A DNA stretch of 24,261 nt. Origin: Microcaldota archaeon (GTDB taxonomy: Archaea; Micrarchaeota; Micrarchaeia; Norongarragalinales; UBA10210). The notes beneath the pieces were generated by a model that searched no databases, was not told the origin of the DNA, and saw only the letters and a program-made list of their open reading frames with translations. This document shows, piece after piece, positions 15,718 to 23,300 of this stretch. The stretch covers positions 1 to 24,261 of the forward strand of contig DUGE01000089.1 in assembly GCA_013331595.1 (NCBI GenBank), in the 5' to 3' direction. The translations under genes were made by a program, and so were the position numbers. Position 1 is the stretch's first letter; each line of letters opens with the position of its first letter.

Positions 15718-17604
15718 ATGTGCGGCATTTGCGGGTTTGCTGGTTTCGAGGACAAGGCGCTTGCGGCGAAAATGGCGCAAACCATAGCGCATCGCGGGCC
15801 TGACGGCCACGGCGTTTATTCAGCGAAGGGAGTTACGCTTGCGCACAACCGCCTTGCGATTATTGACTTGAGCGCCCGCGGCAAGCAGCCAATGTCGAAC
15901 GATGAAGGCACTACGTGGGTTTCGTTCAACGGCGAGATTTACAATTTCCGCGAGCTGCGCTCCTACCTCGAACGCCGCGGCCATCGCTTCAAGAGCGATT
16001 CGGACACCGAGGTTTTGGTGCGCGGCTATGACACGTGGGGCGAGCGCTTTGCAGAACGCCTGCGGGGCGATTTTGCCTTTGCACTCTGGGATTCCAATGC
16101 GAAAAAACTTTTGCTCGCAAGGGATTTTCCCGGCGTTGATCCCCTGTACTATTACTTCGATTCAAAGCGCAAGCGGCTTTATTTCGCCTCGGAAATCAAG
16201 GCGCTTTTCGCTGCTGGCGTTCCGCGCCGCGTTAATTGCGAGGCAGTTAACGATTTCCTTTCCCTCCAGCGTTCCATAGGTCCCCAAACGCTTTTTGACG
16301 GCGTTTTCAAGGTTCAGCCCGGCGAAATGGTCTCTTTTGAAAACGGAATTCTGCGCAGGAAAAAGTTTGCCTCCCTGCCGCAGCCGGAAGTCAAGCGGGA
16401 CGTTGGAATGCACTGGTGGGTTTTGGAGGCGAAAAAGCGTTTCATGCACAGCGTCGAGCGGAGGCTGTTGAGTGATGTGCCGCTCGGAGTTTTCCTCAGC
16501 GGCGGCTTGGATTCAAGCCTGACTGCAGCTGCAATGAGCTCCCTGCGGGATAATGTCAAGACTTTTTCAGTGAACTTCGGCGGAAATTCCGAGGACGAAA
16601 AATACTCGCGGCTTGTTGCCGAAGAGTTGGGCACCGAGCATACGGAGCTTCACGTGAATTCCGCAAACTGTTCAATTTTTCCGCAAGTGGCTTGGCATTT
16701 GGACGAGCCGGCTGTGGATATTGCAGCGCTCCCAACCTACCTTATGGCGCGCGAGGCGAAAAAGCATGTGAGCGTGATCCTTACTGGCGATGGCGGGGAC
16801 GAGGTTTTCGGCGGCTACGGGCGCTACTCGCGCCTCGGTTCCATAAGCAAGTGGAGCTGGGCGGCCAGGCATTTGAAACACCTGCCCTTGGGTTTGAATA
16901 GTTTTGGTGATGCTGCCCGGGCAAAGGAACTGCTGGCAGAATCCCATGACCGTGCTAAGCTGATGCTTTCCTATTCCTCCGCATTGTCCGAAGGAGAGAA
17001 AAAATCGTATTCGAAAAAAACCTTGAAGGATTCCAACCGCACGCTTGAGAAAATGCGGCTGTTCTTTCCGCCTGTTTCCCGCGATAGGCGGGATTTTGCA
17101 AGGCAGATGATGGATTTCGACTTGCTTACGCTGTTGCCCGACGATTACCTGATGAAAGTCAACAAGGCTTCGTTGGCTTGGGCGCTGGAGCCGCGCGTTC
17201 CTTTCCTCGACCGCGATTTCATCGCTTTCACGCAATCAATTCCCTCTTCATTGAAAGTGCGCGGCAGGCACACGAAAATTCTTTTGCGCAAGGTTGTTGC
17301 CTCAACGCGCCTGCCGAAGGCGCTGGTCAAGCGCAGGAAGCAGGGCTTCAACGTGCCGACGCGCGAGTGGCTTCGTGGCGAGCTGAAGGACATTGCGGCG
17401 CAGATGCTTTCAGACTCTCAAGTGGAAAAGCGCGGGCTTGTGGATAAGAAGTTTGCGCGAATGGTTTTGGAAAACGCTCCGCGCACCGAAACCCTCTGGG
17501 GCAAGAGGTTTTGGACCTTGTTTTCACTTGAGGCGTGGCACCGGATTTTCATCGACCCGCAGCGCGTTTCAAAGCCCCGCGGTTTTAAGGATTTGGGCGT
17601 TTGA
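15718..17604 (+). CDS. asnB: Asparagine synthase (glutamine-hydrolysing), AsnB type
   Basis: 628 residues, the usual length for this class. The N-terminal Ntn-hydrolase glutaminase domain starts at the nucleophile C2 (MCGICGF) and shows HRGPDG, NRLAIIDLS and FNGEIYNF. The C-terminal synthetase domain has the ATP pyrophosphatase loop SGGLDSS (261-267), GDGGDEVFGGY (357-367) and EPRVPFLDRDF. It makes ammonia from glutamine and uses it to amidate an AMP-activated carboxylate. In true AsnB the substrate is aspartate; in glycan loci, homologues such as WbpS are thought to amidate sugar acids. Its place between a glycosyltransferase (9 nt upstream) and aglB makes the second role worth considering. 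The segment ARDFPGVDPLYY departs from the common RD-x-x-G-x-K-PLYY form. Confidence 0.92.
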   Translation: MCGICGFAGFEDKALAAKMAQTIAHRGPDGHGVYSAKGVTLAHNRLAIIDLSARGKQPMSNDEGTTWVSFNGEIYNFRELRSYLERRGHRFKSDSDTEVLVRGYDTWGERFAERLRGDFAFALWDSNAKKLLLARDFPGVDPLYYYFDSKRKRLYFASEIKALFAAGVPRRVNCEAVNDFLSLQRSIGPQTLFDGVFKVQPGEMVSFENGILRRKKFASLPQPEVKRDVGMHWWVLEAKKRFMHSVERRLLSDVPLGVFLSGGLDSSLTAAAMSSLRDNVKTFSVNFGGNSEDEKYSRLVAEELGTEHTELHVNSANCSIFPQVAWHLDEPAVDIAALPTYLMAREAKKHVSVILTGDGGDEVFGGYGRYSRLGSISKWSWAARHLKHLPLGLNSFGDAARAKELLAESHDRAKLMLSYSSALSEGEKKSYSKKTLKDSNRTLEKMRLFFPPVSRDRRDFARQMMDFDLLTLLPDDYLMKVNKASLAWALEPRVPFLDRDFIAFTQSIPSSLKVRGRHTKILLRKVVASTRLPKALVKRRKQGFNVPTREWLRGELKDIAAQMLSDSQVEKRGLVDKKFARMVLENAPRTETLWGKRFWTLFSLEAWHRIFIDPQRVSKPRGFKDLGV

Positions 17605-17705
17605 ATTGAAATCTCGTGCCGCAAACACCGGAATGAAAAGAGTTTTTAATGTATAAACCCTGAATTTGTTTTCTCGCTTTCCTAAGGCGGTTTTTCAAAG
17701 TTATG

Positions 17706-17743
17706 GCGGAAAAGCAAGTAATGGGACTTTCGTGCTTTTCCGC
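17706..17743 (+). repeat. Strong inverted repeat upstream of aglB
   Basis: GCGGAAAAGCA (17706-17716) is a perfect 11-base match to TGCTTTTCCGC (17733-17743), with a 16-nt centre that can itself pair (AGT with ACT). G-T and T-A pairs extend the stem by two more. It lies in the 200-nt gap between asnB and aglB. It is not followed by a T-run, so it is not an obvious terminator; it could be an RNA structure in the aglB leader, a processing site or an operator. The rest of the gap holds TATA-like GTATAAAC (17651-17658) and AAATTAATT (17773-17781). Confidence 0.6.
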
Positions 17744-17792
17744 TAGTCGCAAAAAATTCGGTAAAGTTCCAAAAATTAATTTTTTGCTATAA

Positions 17793-17799
17793 AGGTGGG
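17793..17799 (+). promoter_or_regulatory. Shine-Dalgarno site setting the TTG start of aglB
   Basis: AGGTGGG, five bases before TTG 17805. Its strength fixes this non-ATG start and implies a leader, unlike the leaderless neighbours. Confidence 0.7.
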
Positions 17800-17804
17800 T
17801 AAAT

Positions 17805-20795
17805 TTGGTTGATGTCCTGGCATTCGTCCTTACTGTAGTCATTTCCTTCATTCCCGGAATGCTGCTTTCCATCGCGCTGTTCAAGCACACGGTTTTCAAC
17901 CGCTGGGACAAGCTGTTTTTCGGCCTGGTCCTTTCGCTCACCGCCCTTCCGCTGTTGTATTTCCTCGAGTTTCTAGTGCTTGGCATGAAGCTCAATTTCA
18001 TGCTCGTGGTGGCTGACGCCCTATTGGTTTCGTTTTTTTCCCTTGCGGCATTGTATTACCAAAAACACGATTTTTCGTACCACCGCGTCCTGCGGAAAGT
18101 CCGTTCAATGAAAGAAAGGGGAGTGAAGGATGTCGCCCTGCAGCATGCCGTTTACGCGATTCTACTGCTGGTGATGGCATCGGCTTTTTACATCCGCTTT
18201 GCTCCGGGTTTCGCCCCGAATTTTTTCGAGTTCGATCCGTATTATTACATGAAAGTCACGGAAAACCTGGTGCGTGACGGTTTTGTGGAGACTTTCTCCC
18301 CTGATGTTTATTATCCAGAGCAGCTTTTCAACCGCGTTCCTCCATTGTCCCACTACTTGACCGCCTCGTGGTACGTTTCCTATTCCGCCCTTTCAGGGCT
18401 GCCTTCGTATTCCAAAGACTTTTTGATTAAAACTTCGCAATTCTATCCGCCTCTAGTTGGCGCGCTGATGGCGTTTTTGGCCTTTATTTTGCTGAGGGAA
18501 GAGTATAACGAATACGTGGGAATCGTCGTGGCGTCGATTTTCGCGCTCATGCCCCAGTTGGTAAAGAAATTCGCTTCCGGGGTTACGGAACAGCAGCCCT
18601 ACGGGCTTTTTGCAGTCATGCTTGTTTTTTCACTGTACATTATCGCCATAAACAAAAAAAGCATCAGGCTTTCGCTTCTTGCCGGTTTTGCAGCGCTTGT
18701 CGTCATCCTTTCGAGCCAGCAGTACATTTGGCCTTACATGGTTTTAACAGTCTACATCGGCCTGCAGTCGATTTTGGATTATCTTTCTGGCACTCTTGAC
18801 AAGCATACTGTGAGGACGAACGCGATCGTCGTTGCTTTCGCAATTCTTGGCAGTTTCCTGCTCTCCATCTATGCTCAGGGAAGCGGCCGCTTCGAGTTTT
18901 TCAACACTAACCTGCTTATTTTCTTTGCCTCGCTTTTGTTTTCAGGCGCATTGTTTGCGGCGATAAAGCTGTTTCCTGCAACCACGTTCCGCGATAGGGC
19001 AAAATATTTCTCCGGGATTTTAGCAATCGCCTTGATAGCCGCAGTTCTAAGCCCCGTTGGCGGTATTTTCGTGGGCATAGTGCAAAACCAGTTGAGCATT
19101 GCTTTCCAGGGCAACGCCTTGAGCAAGACCATCCAGGAAAACGCGGCTACAAATCCGGCCCTCTTCGAACCGTCTTTCGGAATACTGAAACCGCAACTGC
19201 TGCTTTTCCTTGCCGCTTCCCTGGCATCGCTTGTTGCAGTGCTCACATTGCTTACGGCCAAGCACCGGAATTACGCTATAATCTCCGCTTTCGTTTCAGT
19301 GGTGCTGTTGTTTTTGAACAACCAGCTTGATTCAGTCCTCAAGTTTGCCGCCAATGCAATAGGCTCTCAGGAATTGCTGGGTGCCATAAACTTTTTTGCC
19401 AGCAGCGACATTTTCATCTACCTTCTCGTCGGCCTTGCTTCCACTTCTATCTACTACCTGTTTTCCGAAAAGAAAAACCACACTGCGCTTTTGTTCATGC
19501 TCATATTCTTCCCCGTTGCTTTCATCGGCCTGAACAAGGTGAAATACCTGATCCAGCTCGGCATTGCCGTGGGCTTGGCTTTCGGCTATGTTTTGGGCGA
19601 ATCGGTGCGCGCCTTCGACCTTCTCGGCAGCATATTCAAAATCCAGAATTTCGAGCGCATTTCGAAATACTTCCTTGTGTTCGTCCTCCTTGTAGGCGTA
19701 GGCATTGCAGTAACCGAAGCCCAGACCGTTGAAAATTCAATGGCGGAGTTGAAGCAAACGCGCATTCCTTCGGATTGGGTTGTTGCTTCCGAGCTCACCC
19801 CATCGTTTTCCGGCACTCCCATAAGCGCCATGGGCTGGCTTTACCATAATACCAACCGTTTCAACCCGCTCACCGTCCAAAAATGCATAGGGCAGTTCGG
19901 CTGGGAGTGCCGCGTTCTCAGCTGGTGGGATTACGGCCACTGGACCACTTTCTACGGCGAGACGAATTCAGTTCTTGATCCCAACAATTACTTCCCGGCT
20001 TTCGACCAGGAAACCGCCCGGGCTTTTGTCAACGGCAACCCTTCAGACCTGCTTTACGTGATTAACGCTCATCATGCAACGCACATTCTCGTCGACTCTG
20101 ACCTCATAGGCAAATGGGGTGCGCTTGTTTTCCTCAGCGGCACTTGCTCCAAAGCCCAATCCCCAATCTGCCCTGAAACGCCGGAAATAGATTGGAAAAC
20201 CCAAGCTCCATCATCCAGCAAGTATGAAGCCGAGCATTACTACGAATACTTGACTGTAATGAAAGACCCGTGCCCCACTAGCGCTACGGCGGTTCCCTTG
20301 CCTGCCCTGCAAAGCAGCTTCGGTTCAGTCTACTGTGCCGACGACAACTACCTGTATTTGCTCACGCGCAACGGGCTCGACCCGACTTACAAGCGCAAGT
20401 TCACCTTGACTGGTTCTCCCAACACCATACCCCAACCGCAGGATGACGTGAGCTACCTGGTTCCCATTTCCCAAGGAACGCTTCTCAACCTCAATCCGGA
20501 TTTGAGTTATGTAGGTATTGAAAACAAGGTGTTCTACTCGGCGTTCACCCGCTTCTTTTTCTTCGAGCAAGTGCCAGGATTCAAGCTTTCATTCCGTTCG
20601 CCCAATAGCGCAGTGCGCATTTTCGAGCACGACGGCAGTGCAGCCCTGCCCCCATCGCCAGCACCCACTCCGGCACCTTCAATGCCCGTTTCAAATTCAA
20701 CGGTAACCCCGCAAAATTATCCGCCTGATTCGGGCACGCAGGTGAATGCAACCAACGCTTCCGCTGGAAACAGTTCTTCCAATTCCAGCGGATAA
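17805..20795 (+). CDS. aglB: AglB/STT3 oligosaccharyltransferase
   Basis: 996 residues; transfers the lipid-linked glycan to asparagine of N-x-S/T sequons on the outer face of the membrane. About 13 hydrophobic helices fill residues 1 to about 645, followed by a soluble outer domain. Catalytic signatures: EFDPYYY (D144, as in the eukaryotic HEFDPYFNYR loop), a second-loop GVTEQQPYG (E262, with Q264 at a usually acidic place), the TIxE loop TIQE (442-445), and the sequon-binding WWDYG (707-711). Starts at TTG 17805 with a strong AGGTGGG. The tail from about 949 is a Pro/Ala/Ser/Thr linker carrying five sequons (N964, N981, N984, N989, N993). Followed after 23 nt by the GlcNAc-1-P transferase gene. 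Function certain. Confidence 0.96.
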   Translation: MVDVLAFVLTVVISFIPGMLLSIALFKHTVFNRWDKLFFGLVLSLTALPLLYFLEFLVLGMKLNFMLVVADALLVSFFSLAALYYQKHDFSYHRVLRKVRSMKERGVKDVALQHAVYAILLLVMASAFYIRFAPGFAPNFFEFDPYYYMKVTENLVRDGFVETFSPDVYYPEQLFNRVPPLSHYLTASWYVSYSALSGLPSYSKDFLIKTSQFYPPLVGALMAFLAFILLREEYNEYVGIVVASIFALMPQLVKKFASGVTEQQPYGLFAVMLVFSLYIIAINKKSIRLSLLAGFAALVVILSSQQYIWPYMVLTVYIGLQSILDYLSGTLDKHTVRTNAIVVAFAILGSFLLSIYAQGSGRFEFFNTNLLIFFASLLFSGALFAAIKLFPATTFRDRAKYFSGILAIALIAAVLSPVGGIFVGIVQNQLSIAFQGNALSKTIQENAATNPALFEPSFGILKPQLLLFLAASLASLVAVLTLLTAKHRNYAIISAFVSVVLLFLNNQLDSVLKFAANAIGSQELLGAINFFASSDIFIYLLVGLASTSIYYLFSEKKNHTALLFMLIFFPVAFIGLNKVKYLIQLGIAVGLAFGYVLGESVRAFDLLGSIFKIQNFERISKYFLVFVLLVGVGIAVTEAQTVENSMAELKQTRIPSDWVVASELTPSFSGTPISAMGWLYHNTNRFNPLTVQKCIGQFGWECRVLSWWDYGHWTTFYGETNSVLDPNNYFPAFDQETARAFVNGNPSDLLYVINAHHATHILVDSDLIGKWGALVFLSGTCSKAQSPICPETPEIDWKTQAPSSSKYEAEHYYEYLTVMKDPCPTSATAVPLPALQSSFGSVYCADDNYLYLLTRNGLDPTYKRKFTLTGSPNTIPQPQDDVSYLVPISQGTLLNLNPDLSYVGIENKVFYSAFTRFFFFEQVPGFKLSFRSPNSAVRIFEHDGSAALPPSPAPTPAPSMPVSNSTVTPQNYPPDSGTQVNATNASAGNSSSNSSG

Positions 20796-20818
20796 TCAAA
20801 AATAAGGCCTCTATACGT

Positions 20819-21841
20819 GTGGAGTTCGTGGGAATGGTTTTGCTTTCGCTTTTCCAAATTGCCGCATTTTTTGCCGCTGCCTTTGCAGTAACCATCTTTT
20901 TCACGCCCATTTTGATTGACAGCGCGCGGCGCAAGAAAATCTTCGGCCGTGACGTGAACAAGCCCTCGCGGCCCGAAGTTGCCAACTGGGGCGGCTTCTG
21001 CATTTTTGCCGGCATTGCAAGCGGAATTCTCCTTGCTATCCTCTACGTCGTTTTCATAAACCCGGATTTGGGCAACGCCATCCTGCTTCTTGCTTCGCTC
21101 GCATCCATAACCCTCCTGGCGTTGATCGGCATTTTTGACGACGTTTTCAAGCTATCGTGGAAAACTAAGGCGCTTATGCCCATAATCGGAGCCTTTCCCC
21201 TTGTTGCCATAACCGCCGGAAACACCACCGCAAGCATACCGTTTTTAGGCGAAGTAAATTTCGGCCTGCTCTATACTTTCGTCCTGGTGCCTCTCGGCAT
21301 TACGGGCGCGGCCAATGCCGTGAACATGGCTGCAGGCTACAACGGAATTGAAGCCGGAACAATAGCGGTGATTTCCACCTTCCTTCTTTTGATAGCCTTC
21401 CAATCCGGCTCTTTTCCCGCTGTGGTGATTCTTGCAGTCACGCTTGCGGCCTGCCTTGCGTTCTTGAAGTACAACTGGTTCCCCTCTAAGGTTTTTCCGG
21501 GTGACATTGGCACGCTCACGCTCGGTGCTGCTGTTGCAAGCGCTGTAATACTGGGCAACATGGAAAAGTTCGGCGTGATCCTCTTTATTCCCGCTTTCTA
21601 CGAGCTTGCGGCAACATTGTATTACGTGCGGAAGGGGGTTGTGAGGCGGAACGCCTGCCACAATCCAGTGATTGCAAAAGACGGGAAGCTCTCTCCCCCG
21701 AAAGGCGCCGAGAACTACACGCTGTTCTACAAAATCCTCTCGCGGAAGCCCATGCGCGAAGAAGACCTGGTCAAAACCGTGCTTGCACTCTATGCCTTCT
21801 TCGGGCTTGTTGCCCTGGCAATTTTCTATTCTGGAGCATGA
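20819..21841 (+). CDS. Dolichyl/polyprenyl-phosphate GlcNAc-1-phosphate transferase (Alg7/AglH/MraY-WecA family)
   Basis: 340-residue polytopic membrane protein, about ten helices, that starts lipid-linked glycan assembly by moving sugar-1-phosphate from a UDP-sugar to a lipid phosphate. Seen: substrate loop KPSRPEVANWGG, the Mg-binding pair in GIFDDVFKLSWKTK (about 104-117), NAVNMAAGYNGIEAG (about 167-181) and the nucleophile-region FPGDIGTLTLGA (about 227-238). The last cytoplasmic loop (CHNPVIAKDGKLSPPKGAEN) resembles Alg7/DPAGT1 rather than bacterial MraY. Start GTG 20819; ATG 20834 with GGAG nine bases upstream is an alternative that trims five residues. It sits 23 nt after aglB, so the first and last enzymes of N-glycosylation are coexpressed. 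Confidence 0.93.
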   Translation: MEFVGMVLLSLFQIAAFFAAAFAVTIFFTPILIDSARRKKIFGRDVNKPSRPEVANWGGFCIFAGIASGILLAILYVVFINPDLGNAILLLASLASITLLALIGIFDDVFKLSWKTKALMPIIGAFPLVAITAGNTTASIPFLGEVNFGLLYTFVLVPLGITGAANAVNMAAGYNGIEAGTIAVISTFLLLIAFQSGSFPAVVILAVTLAACLAFLKYNWFPSKVFPGDIGTLTLGAAVASAVILGNMEKFGVILFIPAFYELAATLYYVRKGVVRRNACHNPVIAKDGKLSPPKGAENYTLFYKILSRKPMREEDLVKTVLALYAFFGLVALAIFYSGA

Positions 21842-21849
21842 AGCGCAAA

Positions 21850-21858
21850 TTAAATATT
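21850..21858 (+). promoter_or_regulatory. TATA box of the 192-aa protein gene
   Basis: TTAAATATT, centred about 26 nt upstream of ATG 21881. It supports a leaderless start there and not at the in-frame upstream ATG 21860, which overlaps the promoter. Confidence 0.55.
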
Positions 21859-21880
21859 TTTGCCTCCTTATACTTTTATC

Positions 21881-22459
21881 ATGAATAAACCAAGGCCGCC
21901 CACTTCAGACGAGATTTCGTCAAAAACTGCTGTGCGCATTCCATTCGAGCACTTGCATCCGGTTTTGAAAGAACTCATTGGCCCAAAACTAAAACTCCAT
22001 GGTTCGGATTATCCAGGCAGGCGCGATTCAATCCGCAGAGCACGCACCCTAAGGACAGTGGTTGACGTGCAAGGCATACTCTTTTTAAAAGCAATTCTAG
22101 ACGGCCATCCCACTCCCGACCTTCTTGCAGTTACCGGCCTCACTGGCGTAGCAAGAACCGGAATTGCTAAGATAATCCAACAAAAACACCGGGTTTTGAA
22201 AGATGCAATTAAAGAACACGGGATTTTCGACCCGGAGTTTGAAGGCAATTATTCCCCCGAGTGGCAGTATATGCCCTTCGTCACCCTGACCTATCCGGTG
22301 GTGAGGGTCGAGCGGAACGGAGATTTGACTTTCAAGAAACTCACTAGCCGCGAACTGCTGCAATACCATTCCCAAAAAAGTCCGGTTGGCGTTCTGGGCT
22401 TGAACCCCTGGAGATGGAGGATTTACCTGCGCCACCCAAACGGTGAACTTGACGATTAG
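21881..22459 (+). CDS. Unrecognised 192-residue soluble protein, possible helix-turn-helix
   Basis: I do not recognise this protein. It has no signal peptide, membrane segment or cysteine pattern. It is basic in the first half (PGRRDSIRRARTLRT, about 45-59). The stretch HPTPDLLAVTGLTGVARTGI at about 76-95, followed by AKIIQQKHRVLKDAI, reads as helix-turn-helix (helix, VTGLTG turn, second helix), so it may bind DNA or RNA. The C-terminal half is beta-like and aromatic (SPEWQYMPFVTLTYPVVRVE; NPWRWRIYLRHPNG). It has its own promoter, at leaderless spacing, after the GlcNAc-1-P transferase gene, and 70 nt separate it from the radical SAM gene. A transcription regulator is a guess; no function is assigned. 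Confidence 0.72.
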   Translation: MNKPRPPTSDEISSKTAVRIPFEHLHPVLKELIGPKLKLHGSDYPGRRDSIRRARTLRTVVDVQGILFLKAILDGHPTPDLLAVTGLTGVARTGIAKIIQQKHRVLKDAIKEHGIFDPEFEGNYSPEWQYMPFVTLTYPVVRVERNGDLTFKKLTSRELLQYHSQKSPVGVLGLNPWRWRIYLRHPNGELDD

Positions 22460-22498
22460 TGGGTAAGCTTGAAACTCCAAGCCGTGCCTTGGGAAAAA

Positions 22499-22508
22499 CC
22501 TTATTTTA
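22499..22508 (+). promoter_or_regulatory. TATA box of the NrdG-like/HAD/nucS operon
   Basis: CCTTATTTTA, about 26 nt from GTG 22530, with A-rich GGGAAAAA before it as a BRE candidate. Predicts a leaderless GTG start. Confidence 0.5.
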
Positions 22509-22529
22509 CTTTATGCCCTTAGAATTGCC

Positions 22530-23291
22530 GTGAACCTTAAATTCGCAAGCATCATTGACCTGAACGAGGCCGCGTGGCCGGGCAAGACTTCCAGCATCGT
22601 CTACCTTTCAGGCTGCCCGCTGCAATGCTATTGGTGCAACGTGCCTTTCCTCGTAAACCCGAAGGAAGGGGAATTCGATTCAAAGCCCACGTCTTTTTTC
22701 GTGGAGCACTTCAACAAACTCCAGGCAAACACAGATGCCGTTGTTTTCATGGGCGGCGAGCCTTTCATGCAGAGCAACGCCCTGCTTGAGCTTTGCAAAG
22801 GGCTCAAGCACATGGGCTTCAAGACGCGCGTTGAAACCTCCGGCTATTACGCGAACGAATTGCGCGACCTTCTTCCCTACTTGGATTACGTTTCAATGGA
22901 CGTTAAAGTCCCCCTTGAGGAGGAGGGCTGCGCGAAAACCACGGCGTTCAAGGGAGACGCGAAAATCCTCTTGAGCAAATTGCTTTCAAGCATGGCTTTC
23001 CTCGAGTCTGCGAAAGGCAAGGGCACTTTCATTGAAATGCGTACCACCGTGATTCCGGGCTTGAACGACAGCATTGAGGCAATACAAAAAATCTGCGAGG
23101 ACTGCCGCACTGCCGACCTCTACGCGCTGCAGCAATTCTCTCCCGGCGGCAAAGGCTCTTTTGTCGACTGGGAATATGAAAACGCGGCATTTCCCTCCAA
23201 GGAAAAAATGTACGAGCTTGCCTACGCGGCGAAGAAAACCTTCCAGACCGTGCTCATACGCTATATCGACGGCACCGAAGAAATGGTTTGA
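22530..23291 (+). CDS. Radical SAM activating enzyme (anaerobic NrdG/PflA-like)
   Basis: 253 residues. Seen: cluster motif GCPLQCYWCNVP (C29, C33, C36), SAM-binding VVFMGGEPFMQ (GGE at 75-77), RVETSGYY, and YVSMDVKVPL, the order found in the glycyl-radical-activase group. It resembles archaeal anaerobic ribonucleotide reductase activating proteins, which make the glycyl radical on NrdD, but no nrdD is in this window; it could serve another glycyl-radical enzyme or a different reaction. Starts at GTG 22530, leaderless by TATA spacing. Followed at once by the HAD gene and then nucS, in one probable operon. It suggests an organism with anaerobic metabolism. Confidence 0.87.
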   Translation: MNLKFASIIDLNEAAWPGKTSSIVYLSGCPLQCYWCNVPFLVNPKEGEFDSKPTSFFVEHFNKLQANTDAVVFMGGEPFMQSNALLELCKGLKHMGFKTRVETSGYYANELRDLLPYLDYVSMDVKVPLEEEGCAKTTAFKGDAKILLSKLLSSMAFLESAKGKGTFIEMRTTVIPGLNDSIEAIQKICEDCRTADLYALQQFSPGGKGSFVDWEYENAAFPSKEKMYELAYAAKKTFQTVLIRYIDGTEEMV

Positions 23292-23300
23292 TTGATTCTC

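Noticed and set aside
14839..15810. Long open frame antisense to the GT4 and asnB genes
   Set aside because: It mirrors well-supported genes on the plus strand, has no recognisable motifs and no promoter or ribosome site.
16075..16160. Possible frameshift in asnB at ARDFPGVDPLYY
   Set aside because: The frame is open on both sides, the PLYY block follows in the same frame, and substitutions alone explain the departure from the usual motif.
17585..18001. Minus-strand frame covering the asnB-aglB gap
   Set aside because: It is antisense to the aglB start, with no known motif; the gap is better explained by leader and promoter signals.
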